A stretch of 64,000 nucleotides of DNA from positions 1 to 64,000 of the forward strand of contig NZ_AXVD01000021.1 of the NCBI RefSeq assembly GCF_000482385.1, in the 5' to 3' direction. Position 1 is the stretch's first letter, and every line of letters begins with the position of its first letter. Under the pieces are notes generated by a model. The model was not told the origin of the DNA. It saw only the letters and a program-made list of their open reading frames with translations, and made no database searches. A program made the translations under genes and the position numbers. The DNA comes from Nocardia sp. CNY236 (GTDB lineage Bacteria; Actinomycetota; Actinomycetes; Mycobacteriales; Mycobacteriaceae). Below are positions 1 to 14,430 of this stretch, piece by piece.

Positions 1-293
1 CGAAGAACACTGTCCGGCCCCGTTGCCAGCCGACCCGCTCCATGATCACCGTCGTCGGCATATCGGGAAACTCCGCCAGCAACTCCCGGATCGCCGGCTC
101 GAACTCATCGACCACCGAACCCTTCGGCTTGCGCCGATATCGCGGCGGCTCATGCGCCGCCAGCGCCTTCTTCACCGTGTTCTTCGAGATCTTCAACCGG
201 CGAGCTATCGCCCGGATCGCCATACCCTCCGAGCGATGCAACCGGCGGATCTCCGCCCAGTCCTCCACGTTCAACACCTCATGATCGTTCACG
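1..293 (-). CDS. IS21-family transposase IstA, N-terminal part (runs off left edge)
   Basis: Minus-strand reading frame opening with GTG at 293-291 and continuing past base 1. The translation begins VNDHEVLNVEDWAEIRRLHR and then gives a helix-turn-helix of the form IRAIARRLKISKNTVKKAL, followed by the PPRYRRKPKGSVVDEF linker typical of IS21-family IstA DNA-binding N-termini. Just outside the start lie two near-identical 19-bp copies (298-316 and 323-341), as expected for the multiple terminal repeats of IS21 elements. About 97 codons are visible of a protein usually near 400-500 residues, so the catalytic DDE domain is outside the window. The family call is firm; whether the element is intact cannot be seen. 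Confidence 0.85.
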
Positions 294-297
294 GGTG

Positions 298-341
298 GGT
301 CAATATTCACCCGGAACCAGAGGGTCAGTATTCAGCCGGAT
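298..341. repeat. Terminal repeats at the IS21-family element end
   Basis: Two direct copies of gggtca(a/g)tattca(c/g)ccgga, at 298-316 and 323-341, start 25 bp apart between the IstA start and the neighbouring pseudogene. IS21-family ends carry several such transposase-binding repeats. The outer boundary of the element is probably just right of them, near 345-350 where the sequence reads gacaca, consistent with a CA terminus. The exact junction cannot be fixed without the other end. Confidence 0.7.
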
Positions 342-344
342 GCG

Positions 345-1524
345 ACACAGAGCACAGATGCTGTCAGCGATAGCCTGCGCGACGTCGGCGTTCGTGCTGG
401 GCCAGGCGCAGACGTTGTCGACCAACGGTGTCGACACCCTGCAGTGGGTAGTGCTGACGTGGCTGCTGCTGCGCTGGGTTCGAACCTGTAATGATGCGCT
501 GCTGTTGACAGCCGGCCTGGTGACAGCAGTGGCTGTACAGGTCAAGTGGCTGGTCCCCGGTGTTCTGGATCGCGGTGATCGTCGCCGCTGGATGGCTGGG
601 GCCAAGGGCGTTGCTGCGGCGTCCAGGCGCTGTGGTGGAGCGGGGGCATTGTGCTGCTGGCGGCGGCACCGGGGCTGATCTGGCAGGCCCGACATGGGTG
701 GCCGCGTGGGTATGGGGTCAGTGGTTCGCGGCCAGACCGGCGGTTTCGCCGGCTCATTGTGGTTCGTCCCGCTGACGCTGTACTGGTGGGGTCTGTTGGG
801 CGGGGTGCTGGTGGTGTGCGGTGTGTGGCAGTTGTGCCGGTCACCGCGCCTTCGCCCCTTCCGATTTCTGGGCGTGGCTTTTGTGCTGGTGGTAGCAGCC
901 TTTGCGATCTGCGGCGGTCGCAGCACCTACGGTGCCGGCTTCCACCCTGTGGTGATGGCGGCCGCAGCCGTGGGATCGACCGCAACGCCCAGGCGCTGGC
1001 TGACGATCGCTGCGGTCCCGACTGTGGTGCTGTCAGTGGTGGCGGCCGTGGGTGTACGCGACCCCGTGGCGCTCCGTGGCGCAGTACATCCCCGCCCCCG
1101 ATCGCGCTGCCGCACTGTCACCTTCGGCCTATAGCGAACTCGGCTGGTCGGAGTTGAGGGATGTGACCGCAGATGCCTACCGCACGTTGCCGCCGCACCA
1201 GCAGCGCATCGCCGCAATCGTGACAGAGTGGTACGTGCAGGCGGCTGCGCTGGATTAGGGCCGCTCAACTGCGGGCCTGCCACCGGTTTTCAGCCCGAAC
1301 CGAGGCTTCGGCTAATTCGGTGCCCCGCCGGACACGGCCGAGACCGTCATCTACGTCGGCAGCGATGAACCCGAGCTGAGCCGCTGGTTCACTTCCGTTG
1401 TCCCCGTGGGCCGAATGGATAACCCGCTCGGAATTCCTGGCATCACCAGAGACATCATGATCTGTGAATGCAGCGGCCCGAAACAGCCGTGGTCGCTCAT
1501 GTGGTCGGACATGCGCAGACTGTG
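345..1524 (+). pseudogene. Degraded membrane glycosyltransferase (GT39/ArnT-like), truncated by the IS end
   Basis: Homologous-looking segments lie in order but in different frames. A TNGVDTLQWVVLTWLLLRW-like membrane segment is at about 420-480, LIWQARHGWP near 675-700, SLWFVPLTLYWWGLLGG near 757-800, a further hydrophobic stretch at 880-960, YATPWRSVAQYIPAP near 1053, and a C-terminal ETVIYVG...VGRMDNPLG...GPKQPWSLMWSDMRRL ending at tga 1522-1524. Such proteins transfer sugars from lipid-linked donors and have a polytopic core. Several frameshifts and the missing N-terminus, where the IS21 end abuts, make this a pseudogene. The exact family is inferred from the hydrophobic pattern and C-terminal motif. 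Confidence 0.6.
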
Positions 1525-1785
1525 AACGGCATCGAGGGGCACGGTGACGTGCAGGTATCCGAATGACGCTTTCTCAGAGGACTGGGTGAAGACGCTCGGA
1601 CACGACGATTCGCAAGCTGAACGGAACCCCGGCTCGACAATGCCCCCGTTCCAATACGGCAGCCGCGGTTCGGGATCATGGCGGCCGGGCGTCGGCGGGA
1701 TATCCGCCAGCCCTGGCACGAGGCTGGCCAGCGGCCCGGATGTCCGCTGGTGGTGCGGAGATCTCCCGGCGGCACGGGCCGGCGT

Positions 1786-2136
1786 TCAGACGGTGGCCAA
1801 GCCCAGGACGAGCGAGGCGGCCGAGGCCACGGTGAATACGGCCGGTATGGGGGCGTTCTTGGCGTCGTTCACCCGCAGGTGGGCGATAACCGCACCGAGG
1901 AAGAACAGCACGACACCGGCTGCCGCGACGACGCCGAGCGGGCGGAAGAAGATCCCGATCAGCAGACCGGCGGCTCCGAGCAGTTGCAGAGCCGCAAGCA
2001 CCGGGAACATCCGTTCCGGAACCCCGACCCGGACCAGGGCCTCGACGACATCCTTCTGCCGGATCAGCTTGTTGCGTGCGGTGAACACCAGCAAGGCGGA
2101 TACCAGGACCGCTGTGACGATATAGGCAATATTCAT
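1786..2136 (-). CDS. DoxX-like small membrane protein
   Basis: 116 residues with four hydrophobic segments (about 5-20, 43-62, 66-86, 96-114). The pattern NIAYIVTAVLVSALLVFTARNK followed by a VPERMF...AALQLLGAAGLLIG segment is typical of the DoxX/DoxX-like membrane family. These are about 110-150 residue inner-membrane proteins, some tied to redox or thiol stress. No catalytic residues can be pointed to, so the role is unassigned. It is divergent from the MarR gene at 2192 with about 55 bp between starts, which suggests control by that regulator. Confidence 0.8.
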   Translation of the reverse strand: MNIAYIVTAVLVSALLVFTARNKLIRQKDVVEALVRVGVPERMFPVLAALQLLGAAGLLIGIFFRPLGVVAAAGVVLFFLGAVIAHLRVNDAKNAPIPAVFTVASAASLVLGLATV

Positions 2137-2191
2137 GGTTCTCCACTAACGAGGATTTTCGATCATTGAAACACATGGATAGTTTGTTGAT

Positions 2192-2689
2192 GTGGGTAGT
2201 ACGGCTCCTGTTACCGTGCTCGATGTGGAACGATCCGGCCGAGGCGACGCGACGAGCCGACTCAGCCTGTTGCTGGCCCAACGCGGCTCACTCGCCGACG
2301 CCCGGCTGCGTCGGGCCCTCGGCGCGAACCGGTTGACCCCCCGACACGCGATGGTGCTGACCTATCTGAGGTTCGAGCCGGCGTGTCAGCAGGTCCTGGT
2401 CGACGTGCTGGCGGTCGACCCGAGTGTGCTCGTGACGATCCTCAACGAACTCGAGAGCGCCGAGCTGATCCACCGGCGCCGTGACCCGTCCGACAGGCGC
2501 CGGCACATTGTCGAGATCACGCCCAGTGGCGGTCGTACCCTGAAGGCCCTCGACACCACGTTCACCGAGGTCGAGGTCGAACTCTTCGCCGACCTGTCCG
2601 AGGCCGAGCGAAACACGCTGCGCGAACTGCTCAGCCGGGTCGCCGCCGGCCCCGACGAGTGCGCCGGCAAGGGACTCGAGGGCAAGTAG
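2192..2689 (+). CDS. MarR-family transcriptional regulator
   Basis: 165 residues with a winged helix-turn-helix: a helical N-terminus, LTPRHAMVLTYLRFEPACQQ, recognition helix VLAVDPSVLVTILNELESAE, and the wing signature HRRRDPSDRRRHIVEITPSG (about residues 90-110). MarR proteins are dimeric repressors that usually control a divergent neighbour and themselves in response to small aromatic ligands. The neighbour here is the DoxX-like gene. GTG at 2192 is used; an ATG two bases earlier is out of frame. The intergenic gap holds an imperfect palindrome (cattgaaac...gtttgttgatg, about 2164-2192) that may be the operator. Confidence 0.88.
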   Translation: MGSTAPVTVLDVERSGRGDATSRLSLLLAQRGSLADARLRRALGANRLTPRHAMVLTYLRFEPACQQVLVDVLAVDPSVLVTILNELESAELIHRRRDPSDRRRHIVEITPSGGRTLKALDTTFTEVEVELFADLSEAERNTLRELLSRVAAGPDECAGKGLEGK

Positions 2690-2871
2690 CGTGCAGCGCG
2701 CTGACCCGATCGTGGCGTCGGGCGGCCAGCCCGGCAAGCGCACGGGTCCGACGTCGGGGTGGCAGGCGTTGAAGCTGGAAGACCGGGGATCGCGCACCAT
2801 TGACAGGTGGCCGCTGCCGAAGCCATTCTCGGGCGCGGACCGTACGTGCTCCCTGGGTCGGTTGATTGGTT

Positions 2872-3354
2872 CTACGTGGTTGTCTCGTCGGCGAGGCGTT
2901 GCAGGTAGGCGGCGAACTGGCGGCGGTCGCGTCCGGACCAGGACGCGGTCAGCTGGTCGAAGCACTGTCGCTGCCAGCCGCGAGCGGTGGCGAGCAGATG
3001 CTGCCCATTGTCGGTGAGGTGTAGGACCGCTCGTCGTCGATCGTGGGCGGATTCGCTGCGAGTGAGGTAGCCGGCCACGACAGCGCCGCGGACCATGCGG
3101 CTGGCGCCGGAGTGATCGAGGCCGAGTTCGGTGGCGACGGTCGTGACACTGGCTTCGTCCGTGGTTTGCAGCCTTGCTGCTACGGCTTCGACGACCTGGA
3201 TGTGCTGGACTTGCCGCAGGTCGCCGTCCGGTTCGACAGAGACCTGGGCAAGGGCACGGCCGGTCCAGCGGCGCGACCAGAATCGCACCAGCCGAAACAA
3301 TGCCGGCCCGCCGTCCGGGGTGGTTACGCCGGGCCTGGATCGGCGACTTCGCAT
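2872..3354 (-). CDS. MarR-family transcriptional regulator
   Basis: The core has the MarR fold: VTTVATELGLDHSGASRMVR (recognition helix region) and the wing LTRSESAHDRRRAVLHLTDN, then a C-terminal dimerisation helix around YLQRLADE. The open frame extends back to 3417, but that would run through a good palindromic operator at 3389-3407, so I place the start at ATG 3354-3352 (MRSRRSRPG), giving 160 residues; an in-frame GTG at 3369 is also possible. It is divergent from the VOC-fold gene at 3458, its likely target. Confidence 0.82.
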   Translation of the reverse strand: MRSRRSRPGVTTPDGGPALFRLVRFWSRRWTGRALAQVSVEPDGDLRQVQHIQVVEAVAARLQTTDEASVTTVATELGLDHSGASRMVRGAVVAGYLTRSESAHDRRRAVLHLTDNGQHLLATARGWQRQCFDQLTASWSGRDRRQFAAYLQRLADETTT

Positions 3355-3388
3355 AGCCTTGGCATCCACCTCGACATTGTATGCGATA

Positions 3389-3407
3389 CACACATAATAT
3401 TTGTGTG
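3389..3407. promoter_or_regulatory. Palindromic operator between divergent MarR and VOC genes
   Basis: CACACA-taatatt-TGTGTG is an inverted repeat with exact 6-bp arms around an AT-rich centre. It lies between the divergent MarR-family gene (start 3354) and the VOC-fold gene (start 3458). The position fits a MarR site controlling both. Confidence 0.55.
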
Positions 3408-3457
3408 CGCTTCGCATATAAATGGGCCGTGTCGGTCCACATCGCAGGAGGTTGGCA

Positions 3458-3829
3458 GTGTCTATCGTTCTCGATCACACAATCGTGCCGGCGACCGACA
3501 AACAGGCATCGGCAACGTTTTTCGCCGAGCTACTGGGCTTGTCGGTGTCCGCCCCGACCGGGCCGTTCGTGCCGGTGGCCGTCAACGACGATTTGACCTT
3601 CGACTTCGACGACCGCGGACGCGTCGAACCCGGTCATTACGCGTTTCTCATCGATGAGGAAACGTTCGATGCAGTACTGCACCGGTTGTTGCAGTGGCCC
3701 GCGGTCGCCTATGGCTCCAGCCCAGACAACGGCTGGGACCGAGAAGTCAACCACCTTGCTGGAGGACGGGGCGTCTATGTTCGTGATCCCGACGGCCACA
3801 GCTACGAACTGTTCACCGCCATCGCCTGA
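3458..3829 (+). CDS. VOC-fold (glyoxalase/bleomycin-resistance/dioxygenase) protein
   Basis: 123 residues, single-module VOC protein: opening IVLDHTIVPATDKQASATFF and AELLGLSV, closing with VYVRDPDGHSYEL, the signature VOC C-terminal strand with the metal-ligand-type Glu. VOC proteins bind or transform small molecules (glyoxalase, dioxygenase, antibiotic sequestration); the substrate cannot be told from sequence. GTG at 3458 is preferred because CAGGAGG at 3445-3451 sits 6 bp upstream; the longer frame from 3422 has no such site. Divergent from a MarR regulator with a palindrome between them, so it is probably ligand-inducible. Confidence 0.82.
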   Translation: MSIVLDHTIVPATDKQASATFFAELLGLSVSAPTGPFVPVAVNDDLTFDFDDRGRVEPGHYAFLIDEETFDAVLHRLLQWPAVAYGSSPDNGWDREVNHLAGGRGVYVRDPDGHSYELFTAIA

Positions 3830-3950
3830 ACTCGACCCAAAGCCCGAACCTCCCGCCACTCGACGCAGAGCAGGCACCAACCGGAATCCGACATCGGTCG
3901 ATGTCCGGGTCGTACGGCGCACGGACATGGTCGGTAGCGCGCACGACGGA

Positions 3951-4133
3951 TCATCCCTTCGTGTCGATGTCGCCATCCAGGGGCGGTGTCTCATCGATCG
4001 ATGAGTCGTCTTTGTGCGCAATGATCGCGACGGCGAGTAGGTTGTCGCGGTGTCGACCGAAGGTGCGGCGCATACTCCGGACTCGGCGCCGCGCGGTAGG
4101 GCGGGTCAGTACGTTCACCGCGAAGCGCAGCGC
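3951..4133 (-). pseudogene. Possible C-terminal remnant of a SAM-dependent methyltransferase
   Basis: About 60 minus-strand codons read ALRFAVNVLTRPTARRRVRS, then MRRTFGRHRDNLLAVAIIAH and a stop. This resembles the tail of actinobacterial class I methyltransferases (a hydrophobic-basic helix, then FxxHRxxLxAxAIIAxK). Nothing upstream in this frame gives the SAM-binding motif, so this would be a decayed fragment. The assignment is from memory of the family ending and is tentative. Confidence 0.35.
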
Positions 4134-4747
4134 CCTGAGAACCCCTTCGTCAGCGATTTGGGCGTGCAGAGCCCTTGGGCTCACCAGGCGGCGCAGGCAA
4201 AGTGGGCGCGGCAGGGGTGGACACGGAGTTGGTGACCGGGCTACCGCCCAGAGAAGCCTGTGGGGCGACTCAGCGCAACGCACCACAAGGCCCCACCCGG
4301 AAAGGACCTCACAGATGGACAAAACGTCGGCGACCACCTCGCAATCCCGCTTTGTATCGTATTACATAGCGTTTTATAACGAAACGAAATGCCGACGAAA
4401 TCGGTTTCCGAACGCTCTATCAACACAATCGTATCGACGACACCGTGCCGCTGACACCGCCCGATTGCCCCTCGCTGGGCGCAGCGATGCCCCCACCATG
4501 CCCTGATCACCCGCTACCCTCGTGACATCACTCCCGAGTGAGAAGATGTACCCCTTTTCCCGGCACCGGACCGACCCGCGGCGTCGGTCGAGCACCCGCG
4601 TCGGTCGGCCCGACACAGCCGACACGACCCCAGCCGACACGACCACGAACCTGACGGCTTTCGGCATTCCGGTAGATGAGAAATTCCTGGACGATCTCTC
4701 TGTCCGGTCATACCGTGAGGTAACGCGGCCTCGAAGGAGAACGACTC
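4134..4747. other. Intergenic stretch with no recognisable gene
   Basis: No reading frame here gives a recognisable protein on either strand. It is locally lower in GC around 4352-4395. A short repeat (agccgacacgacc twice, at about 4618-4645) lies upstream of the next gene. Probably decayed sequence plus the promoter of the methyltransferase at 4748. Confidence 0.5.
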
Positions 4748-5452
4748 GTGACAACCTCCAGCAATCAATTCCCCGAACAGGTCATCATCAGTTCGCGTTC
4801 GCTCGATGAGTACCGAGCGCAGTTCTCCCTGACCGACGACGACCTTCGCCGCAAGATTCTGGACTGCCCGGGTGGCGCCGCCGAACTCACCGCGGTGGTT
4901 TCCAACCGCGGCGGCGACGCCACGGCGTGCGATGTCGCCTATTTCGGCGACGGCCTTCAGCGTCTGGCCGAGAACGTGGCGACACAAAGCGACGTCGGGA
5001 CCGACTACATCCGCTCCCACCAGGATCTCTACGAATGGACGCTCTTCGCCGATCCGGACAGTGTCCAGCGAGTCAGACACCAGGCGGGTGCTCAATTCGC
5101 CGCTCACAGCCGCGAACATCCAGAACGCTACATCGCTGGAAAGCTACCCGACCTGCCTTTCGCCGACAACAGCTTCGATCTGGTGCTGAGTTCAACCCTG
5201 TTGTTCTGCTATGCGCACGATTTCGACTACGACTTCCATGTCGCCGCGATTACCGAACTGATGCGGGTCACTCGGGACGAGCTACGCATCTACCCGCTCG
5301 TGCCGGTCGGAACCACGACGCTATATCCCCAGATGGATCGCCTCCTGGCCGACTTGACCACCCGTGACATCGCCGGACAGATCGTCGATGTCGACTTCCG
5401 GTTCCAAAGAGGGGCTCACCACATGTTGGTCTGCCGCCCTACCCGGAGCTGA
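4748..5452 (+). CDS. Class I SAM-dependent methyltransferase
   Basis: 234 residues. The mid-protein motif LPDLPFADNSFDLVLSSTLL (about residues 136-155) is the post-motif II / motif III strand of Rossmann methyltransferases, and CDVAYFGDGLQ (about 60-70) occupies the region after motif I. The classical GxGxG of motif I is weak (CPGGAAELTAVVSNRGG), as in a branch of UbiE-like proteins whose N-terminus reads as a cysteine/glycine loop. GTG at 4748 has AAGGAG 8 bp upstream. The substrate is unknown. It is convergent with the O-methyltransferase at 5512-6576. Confidence 0.8.
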   Translation: MTTSSNQFPEQVIISSRSLDEYRAQFSLTDDDLRRKILDCPGGAAELTAVVSNRGGDATACDVAYFGDGLQRLAENVATQSDVGTDYIRSHQDLYEWTLFADPDSVQRVRHQAGAQFAAHSREHPERYIAGKLPDLPFADNSFDLVLSSTLLFCYAHDFDYDFHVAAITELMRVTRDELRIYPLVPVGTTTLYPQMDRLLADLTTRDIAGQIVDVDFRFQRGAHHMLVCRPTRS

Positions 5453-5511
5453 CTTGGCGACCACATCGTTCCCAGAAAGCCAAGAGTCGTTGGCCGATGG
5501 AAGCGGTCCAG

Positions 5512-6576
5512 CTACGACACGAATGCACCGCGATCGGCGGAGATCCGGAATTCGAGAAGGCACCGTTGATCGGTCAGGTCGATCACTGCCTCCAAGGTCA
5601 GGCCGTGCGGCGAAGCGAGCGCACGGAACTCGTCGATTCGACGCTCACGGCCGCCGAAGGTCACGAGCATCGCCAGGTTGAATTCGGAATGGGCCCGTAT
5701 GCCGCCAACCGGTTCGACGACCAACACACATCCGGCGGGTGCGACAGCTTCGACGCACCGACTCAGGATGCGATGGGCGTGCTCGTCGTCCCAATCGTGC
5801 AGGACATCCACCAGTAGGTAGGCATCTGCTCCCGCCGGGAGAGTGTCGAAGAAGCTACTCGACGTGACCTGCGTGCGCCCATCGAGTCCGTGTACACCGA
5901 AGGTACGCCGGGCGGCCTCTGCGGTCGGTTCGAGATCGACCACATGTCCGTGAATCGTCGGGTGAGCGGCCAGGATCCCGGCGAGTACGCTGCCTTGGCC
6001 CCCGCCGACGTCGACAATGGTGGAAAACCGTGACCACTCGAAACCTGCGACAATCTGCGGAATCTCCTCACGCAACCGACGAGTCATCTGCCGATCGAAC
6101 GACTCACGCAAATGGGAATATGTCTCCAGGTCGGCCCAGAAGTTCTGGCCGTAGCGACGCGGGTAGGCCGCTTCGCCGCTGGTGACACTGTGGACGAGTT
6201 CGACGAACGCCAACTCGGCGCGACCACCTGCTGCGTCCAGATGCAGCAGATCGGTCAGCCCATTGTCGGCATCGGTACACAGGTTCGCGCCGAATGCTGT
6301 CGTTCGGTAGCCAGTCGATATCCGTTCGACGATTCCGAGGGTCTCGAGGTGGCCCAGCAACAGATCGAGTGCAACCGAGGCGACGTCGAGTTCGGCGGCG
6401 AGTTCATCGACGCGCGCGCCGTCTCCGACAAGTCGGTCGGGCAATCCCAAGGTCACCGCAACCCGGAGCGCCATCGGCGTGGCCAGCCCAGCCATGCGAC
6501 GAATCGAGTCCGCTTCGTGTCCGAATTCCACGAAAGTCCAGTATGCCCTGGTCGAGTCGGCCCTGCTGTCCGCCAC
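5512..6576 (-). CDS. O-methyltransferase (plant COMT / DmpM / TcmN-like family 2)
   Basis: 354 residues with the two-part layout of family 2 O-methyltransferases. The N-terminal winged-helix dimerisation domain (about 20-110) includes ATPMALRVAVTLGLPDRLV and VDELAAELDVASVALDLLLG. The C-terminal SAM domain has STIVDVGGGQGSVLAGILAA (motif I, about 185-205), the acidic FFDTLPAGADAYLLVDVLHD and the DWDD loop with a catalytic-type His. These enzymes methylate phenolic hydroxyls in secondary metabolites or quinones. Start is GTG at 6576, without a strong ribosome-binding site; MAGLATPMALRV about 27 residues in is an alternative. No polyketide genes lie nearby, so the substrate is open. Confidence 0.87.
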   Translation of the reverse strand: MADSRADSTRAYWTFVEFGHEADSIRRMAGLATPMALRVAVTLGLPDRLVGDGARVDELAAELDVASVALDLLLGHLETLGIVERISTGYRTTAFGANLCTDADNGLTDLLHLDAAGGRAELAFVELVHSVTSGEAAYPRRYGQNFWADLETYSHLRESFDRQMTRRLREEIPQIVAGFEWSRFSTIVDVGGGQGSVLAGILAAHPTIHGHVVDLEPTAEAARRTFGVHGLDGRTQVTSSSFFDTLPAGADAYLLVDVLHDWDDEHAHRILSRCVEAVAPAGCVLVVEPVGGIRAHSEFNLAMLVTFGGRERRIDEFRALASPHGLTLEAVIDLTDQRCLLEFRISADRGAFVS

Positions 6577-6663
6577 ACCATCGAACCTGCAGAACTCCGC
6601 GCCGCGGAGACGACAGTCGCGACCGACACCAGGTGTGTCGGTCGCGACGTCCCGTTCGACGTA

Positions 6664-12123
<5,460 letters not shown>

Positions 12124-12217
12124 TCGCCAGCTCCTTCCTCTCCAATACGCTGGCCCGGTCGACGGGCGAGGGGTTGTGAATCTCGGCTCCGCGTAGTCTG
12201 CACCCTTGTCCGAGCAT

Positions 12218-12230
12218 GTGCATAGTGCAC
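12218..12230. promoter_or_regulatory. Inverted repeat GTGCA-tag-TGCAC upstream of the carboxylase
   Basis: Exact 5-bp arms with a 3-bp centre, 95 bp upstream of the carboxylase start. The arms recur at 12388-12410 with a wider spacer, which suggests a transcription-factor site rather than chance. Confidence 0.4.
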
Positions 12231-12387
12231 ACGGTGCTACTCGCCCGTATTTCCGAGACAGCAGGCGCCTGCCGTGCCGGTAGGCCGGTGAGTACTGCGA
12301 CGTCACCCGCATCGAAGATGGCGCCACACCGCGCCACGGCGTCTCCGACCGGGTAGCACACGGCGCGCAGTCCGGCTGTTGCGCAAC

Positions 12388-12410
12388 GTGCAATGCATAC
12401 TGTTGTGCAC
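12388..12410. promoter_or_regulatory. Second GTGCA...TGCAC inverted repeat upstream of the carboxylase
   Basis: GTGCA, 13 bp, TGCAC: the same arms as the site at 12218-12230. Located about 265 bp upstream of the carboxylase start, next to the ttgcgcaa palindrome. Confidence 0.3.
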
Positions 12411-12767
12411 GCGACAATTCACCTATACACCATCATGCTCACCTTCACACCCCGATGCACGATCACTCGCGCCATCGCCGCCCTCCAATCGAACGTGAGC
12501 ACACGTCGACGTAGCCACGAACGGCGCCGCAATACACCGCGAAACAGATGGCCGAGACGTGTACCCGCCGCGGCAAGGACCTACCGCTCCGGGCAGCGCC
12601 GGGTCGACCGGGCGAGTGCAGCGCTGCGATCACGACCTTCCGCCAAGGGTGGCGCACATGCGGCGTACACAGCCCACGGCCGACACTCATGGCCACCGTT
12701 CGACCGCTAAGGTGATCGTGCACGAGCGGGCCCGGACCAGCTGGCCCACCGGAACTGGAGTGAGTGC

Positions 12768-14003
12768 ATGCAGATGCGACGGTTGGGAATTGCGGTCGTC
12801 GCGGCGGTAGTGGTATTGGCGTGTTCACTGTCCTCGGGTCTTGCGGCAGCCGCCCCGGATCACGCTGTGCTGCAGCGGGTGATGGACAAGCTCGTCGACG
12901 CGGGTGCGGCAGGGGTTCAGGTGCGGGTGCGTGACGGGCAGGAGGTGTGGACCGGTTCGGCGGGGGTCGCCGAGGTGGGTCGAGCGGATCCGGTGCCGGT
13001 GAATGGGCGTTTTCGGGCTGGGAGCGTCACCAAGACGTTCGTCGCCACGGTGGTGTTGCAGTTGGTGGACGAGGGCCGCCTGCGACTCGAGGATTCGGTC
13101 GCTGCGCACATGCCACGGTTCGGGCTGGATCCGCGCATCACGGTGCGCATGATCCTGCAACACACCAGCGGCCTGTTCGACTACACCGGCGAGCTCGATA
13201 CGGATGGGTCGATCGAACTCGGCCTGCTGCCGACGTCCGGCCCGGAGGTGCTCGAGGCGGCCGAGCGTCCGTATCCCCCCGATGAGCTGGTGCGGTTTGC
13301 CTTGTCCAAGCCGGCGCGCTTCGCGCCCGGCGCGGGGTGGTCGTATTCGAACACCAACTATATTCTGGCCGGGCTGCTGATCGAGAAGCTGACCGGCTTG
13401 CCGTATGCCGTACAGATCTACAGCCGGATCGTGGTGCCCCTCGGGTTGTGGGGCACGGTCGTCCCGGGCCCGCTGCGCAAGATTCCCGGCCCGCACGCGC
13501 ATGGATACGTCGATTTCGCCGCTACCGGTGACCCTCGCGCCGCCGACGTGACCGACCTGCCGGTGACGTGGGTGTGGTCCGCCGGTGAAATCATCTCCAC
13601 CACCGAAGACCTCGACACCTTCCTCACCGCCCTGCTCACCGGCCGGCTCCTGCCGCCACCACTGCTGGCCGAAATGCTCGACGGCTATTCCCCCGAGCCG
13701 ACGACTCACGCCTACGGCCTCGGTCTGGAGAAACGAGAACTCACTTCCGGCTGTCGCGGGATCGGCCACAGCGGCGATGTCCCCGGCTACTACGGGGAAA
13801 TGATCGCCACCGCCGACGGCAGCAGGTCCGTGGTCGTGTCCATCACGACCGGACCGACCACAGATGGGTTCGATCCACGTGCTGTCGCCGAGCTACACGC
13901 CTTCACCACGGTGCTGGTCACCAAGGGCTTGTGTCATAGCGTCGCATCTTTCGGGGTTGCGCGCGACGAAAAACGCCTCCATGACCATTCCCATCAGCAC
14001 TAG
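12768..14003 (+). CDS. Secreted serine hydrolase of the beta-lactamase / D-Ala-D-Ala carboxypeptidase family
   Basis: 411 residues. An N-terminal signal peptide (MQMRRLGIAVVAAVVVLA..., Ala-rich to about residue 30) predicts export. The class C/DD-peptidase triad is visible: SVTK (the SxxK with nucleophile Ser and general-base Lys, about 87-90), YSN in GWSYSNTNYIL (about 192), and HSG in GIGHSGDVPGYYG replacing KTG (about 334). Such proteins hydrolyse D-amino peptides, esters or beta-lactams in the periplasm. The last about 25 residues are His-rich and lie over the antisense ABC-transporter remnant, so the true end may have been altered by rearrangement. Confidence 0.88.
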   Translation: MQMRRLGIAVVAAVVVLACSLSSGLAAAAPDHAVLQRVMDKLVDAGAAGVQVRVRDGQEVWTGSAGVAEVGRADPVPVNGRFRAGSVTKTFVATVVLQLVDEGRLRLEDSVAAHMPRFGLDPRITVRMILQHTSGLFDYTGELDTDGSIELGLLPTSGPEVLEAAERPYPPDELVRFALSKPARFAPGAGWSYSNTNYILAGLLIEKLTGLPYAVQIYSRIVVPLGLWGTVVPGPLRKIPGPHAHGYVDFAATGDPRAADVTDLPVTWVWSAGEIISTTEDLDTFLTALLTGRLLPPPLLAEMLDGYSPEPTTHAYGLGLEKRELTSGCRGIGHSGDVPGYYGEMIATADGSRSVVVSITTGPTTDGFDPRAVAELHAFTTVLVTKGLCHSVASFGVARDEKRLHDHSHQH

Positions 14004-14287
14004 CGCCAGCGGCGGCGTGGTGACATCGACGTCCTCTTGCCGTGAAACGAGCGATCCGGCAGCCGCATAGAGGACGGCGAAGAACGCGTAGCCGAGCACG
14101 AACCACGCCAGCGCGCTCGAAACGGTGATGATCGCGGTTCCCGTAATGGTCAGCGACCCGGTGGCCACGCCAGCAGCTGTGCTCCGGCCAAAGCCGCGTA
14201 ACCGATGATCGCGCCGACGAGCTGGTCGCCGACTTTCATCTTCGGATACAACCCTCGTTCCTCGGGCATGTAACCGATACTGCGCCG
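13950..14287 (-). pseudogene. ABC-2 exporter remnant: ATPase and permease fragments joined by deletion
   Basis: On the minus strand, 14287-14219 or so encodes SIGYMPEERGLYPKMKVGDQ, the Q-loop to alpha-helical region of a NatA-type ABC ATPase. The same frame then runs straight into GAIIGYAALAGAQLLAW, which is permease-like. After a frameshift near 14157 it continues as GSLTITGTAIITV...WFVLGYAFFAVLYAAAGSLV and SRQEDVD, the C-terminal part of the partner NatB-type permease. Walker A, Walker B and most permease segments are missing. A deletion has fused the two genes and a frameshift has broken the product. Confidence 0.7.
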
Positions 14288-14430
14288 CAGCGTCGAACTC
14301 GCCGCACCACGTGCGCCACTCTCGGTGCGCCGCCACGACCCACACCGACTCGACAACCCTCGTAGAGTATTGCGCGCCGAAACCCTGTGATGCGGCCAGC
14401 CAGTCGCCGACGTGAACCTGGAGCCCAATT

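Larger units (their letters stand above)
12124..12767. other. Intergenic region upstream of the large carboxylase
   Basis: About 640 bp between divergent genes with no credible coding frame. It holds two GTGCA...TGCAC inverted repeats (12218-12230 and 12388-12410) and a small palindrome ttgcgcaa at 12379-12386. It is probably a long control region for the carboxylase, and for the serine hydrolase on the other side. Confidence 0.5.

Noticed and set aside
12124..12417. N-terminal extension of the carboxylase to base 12417
   Set aside because: The extra about 98 residues are Arg/Ser/Pro-rich with no homology, and a good ribosome-binding site lies right before the GTG at 12123 where the biotin-carboxylase domain begins.
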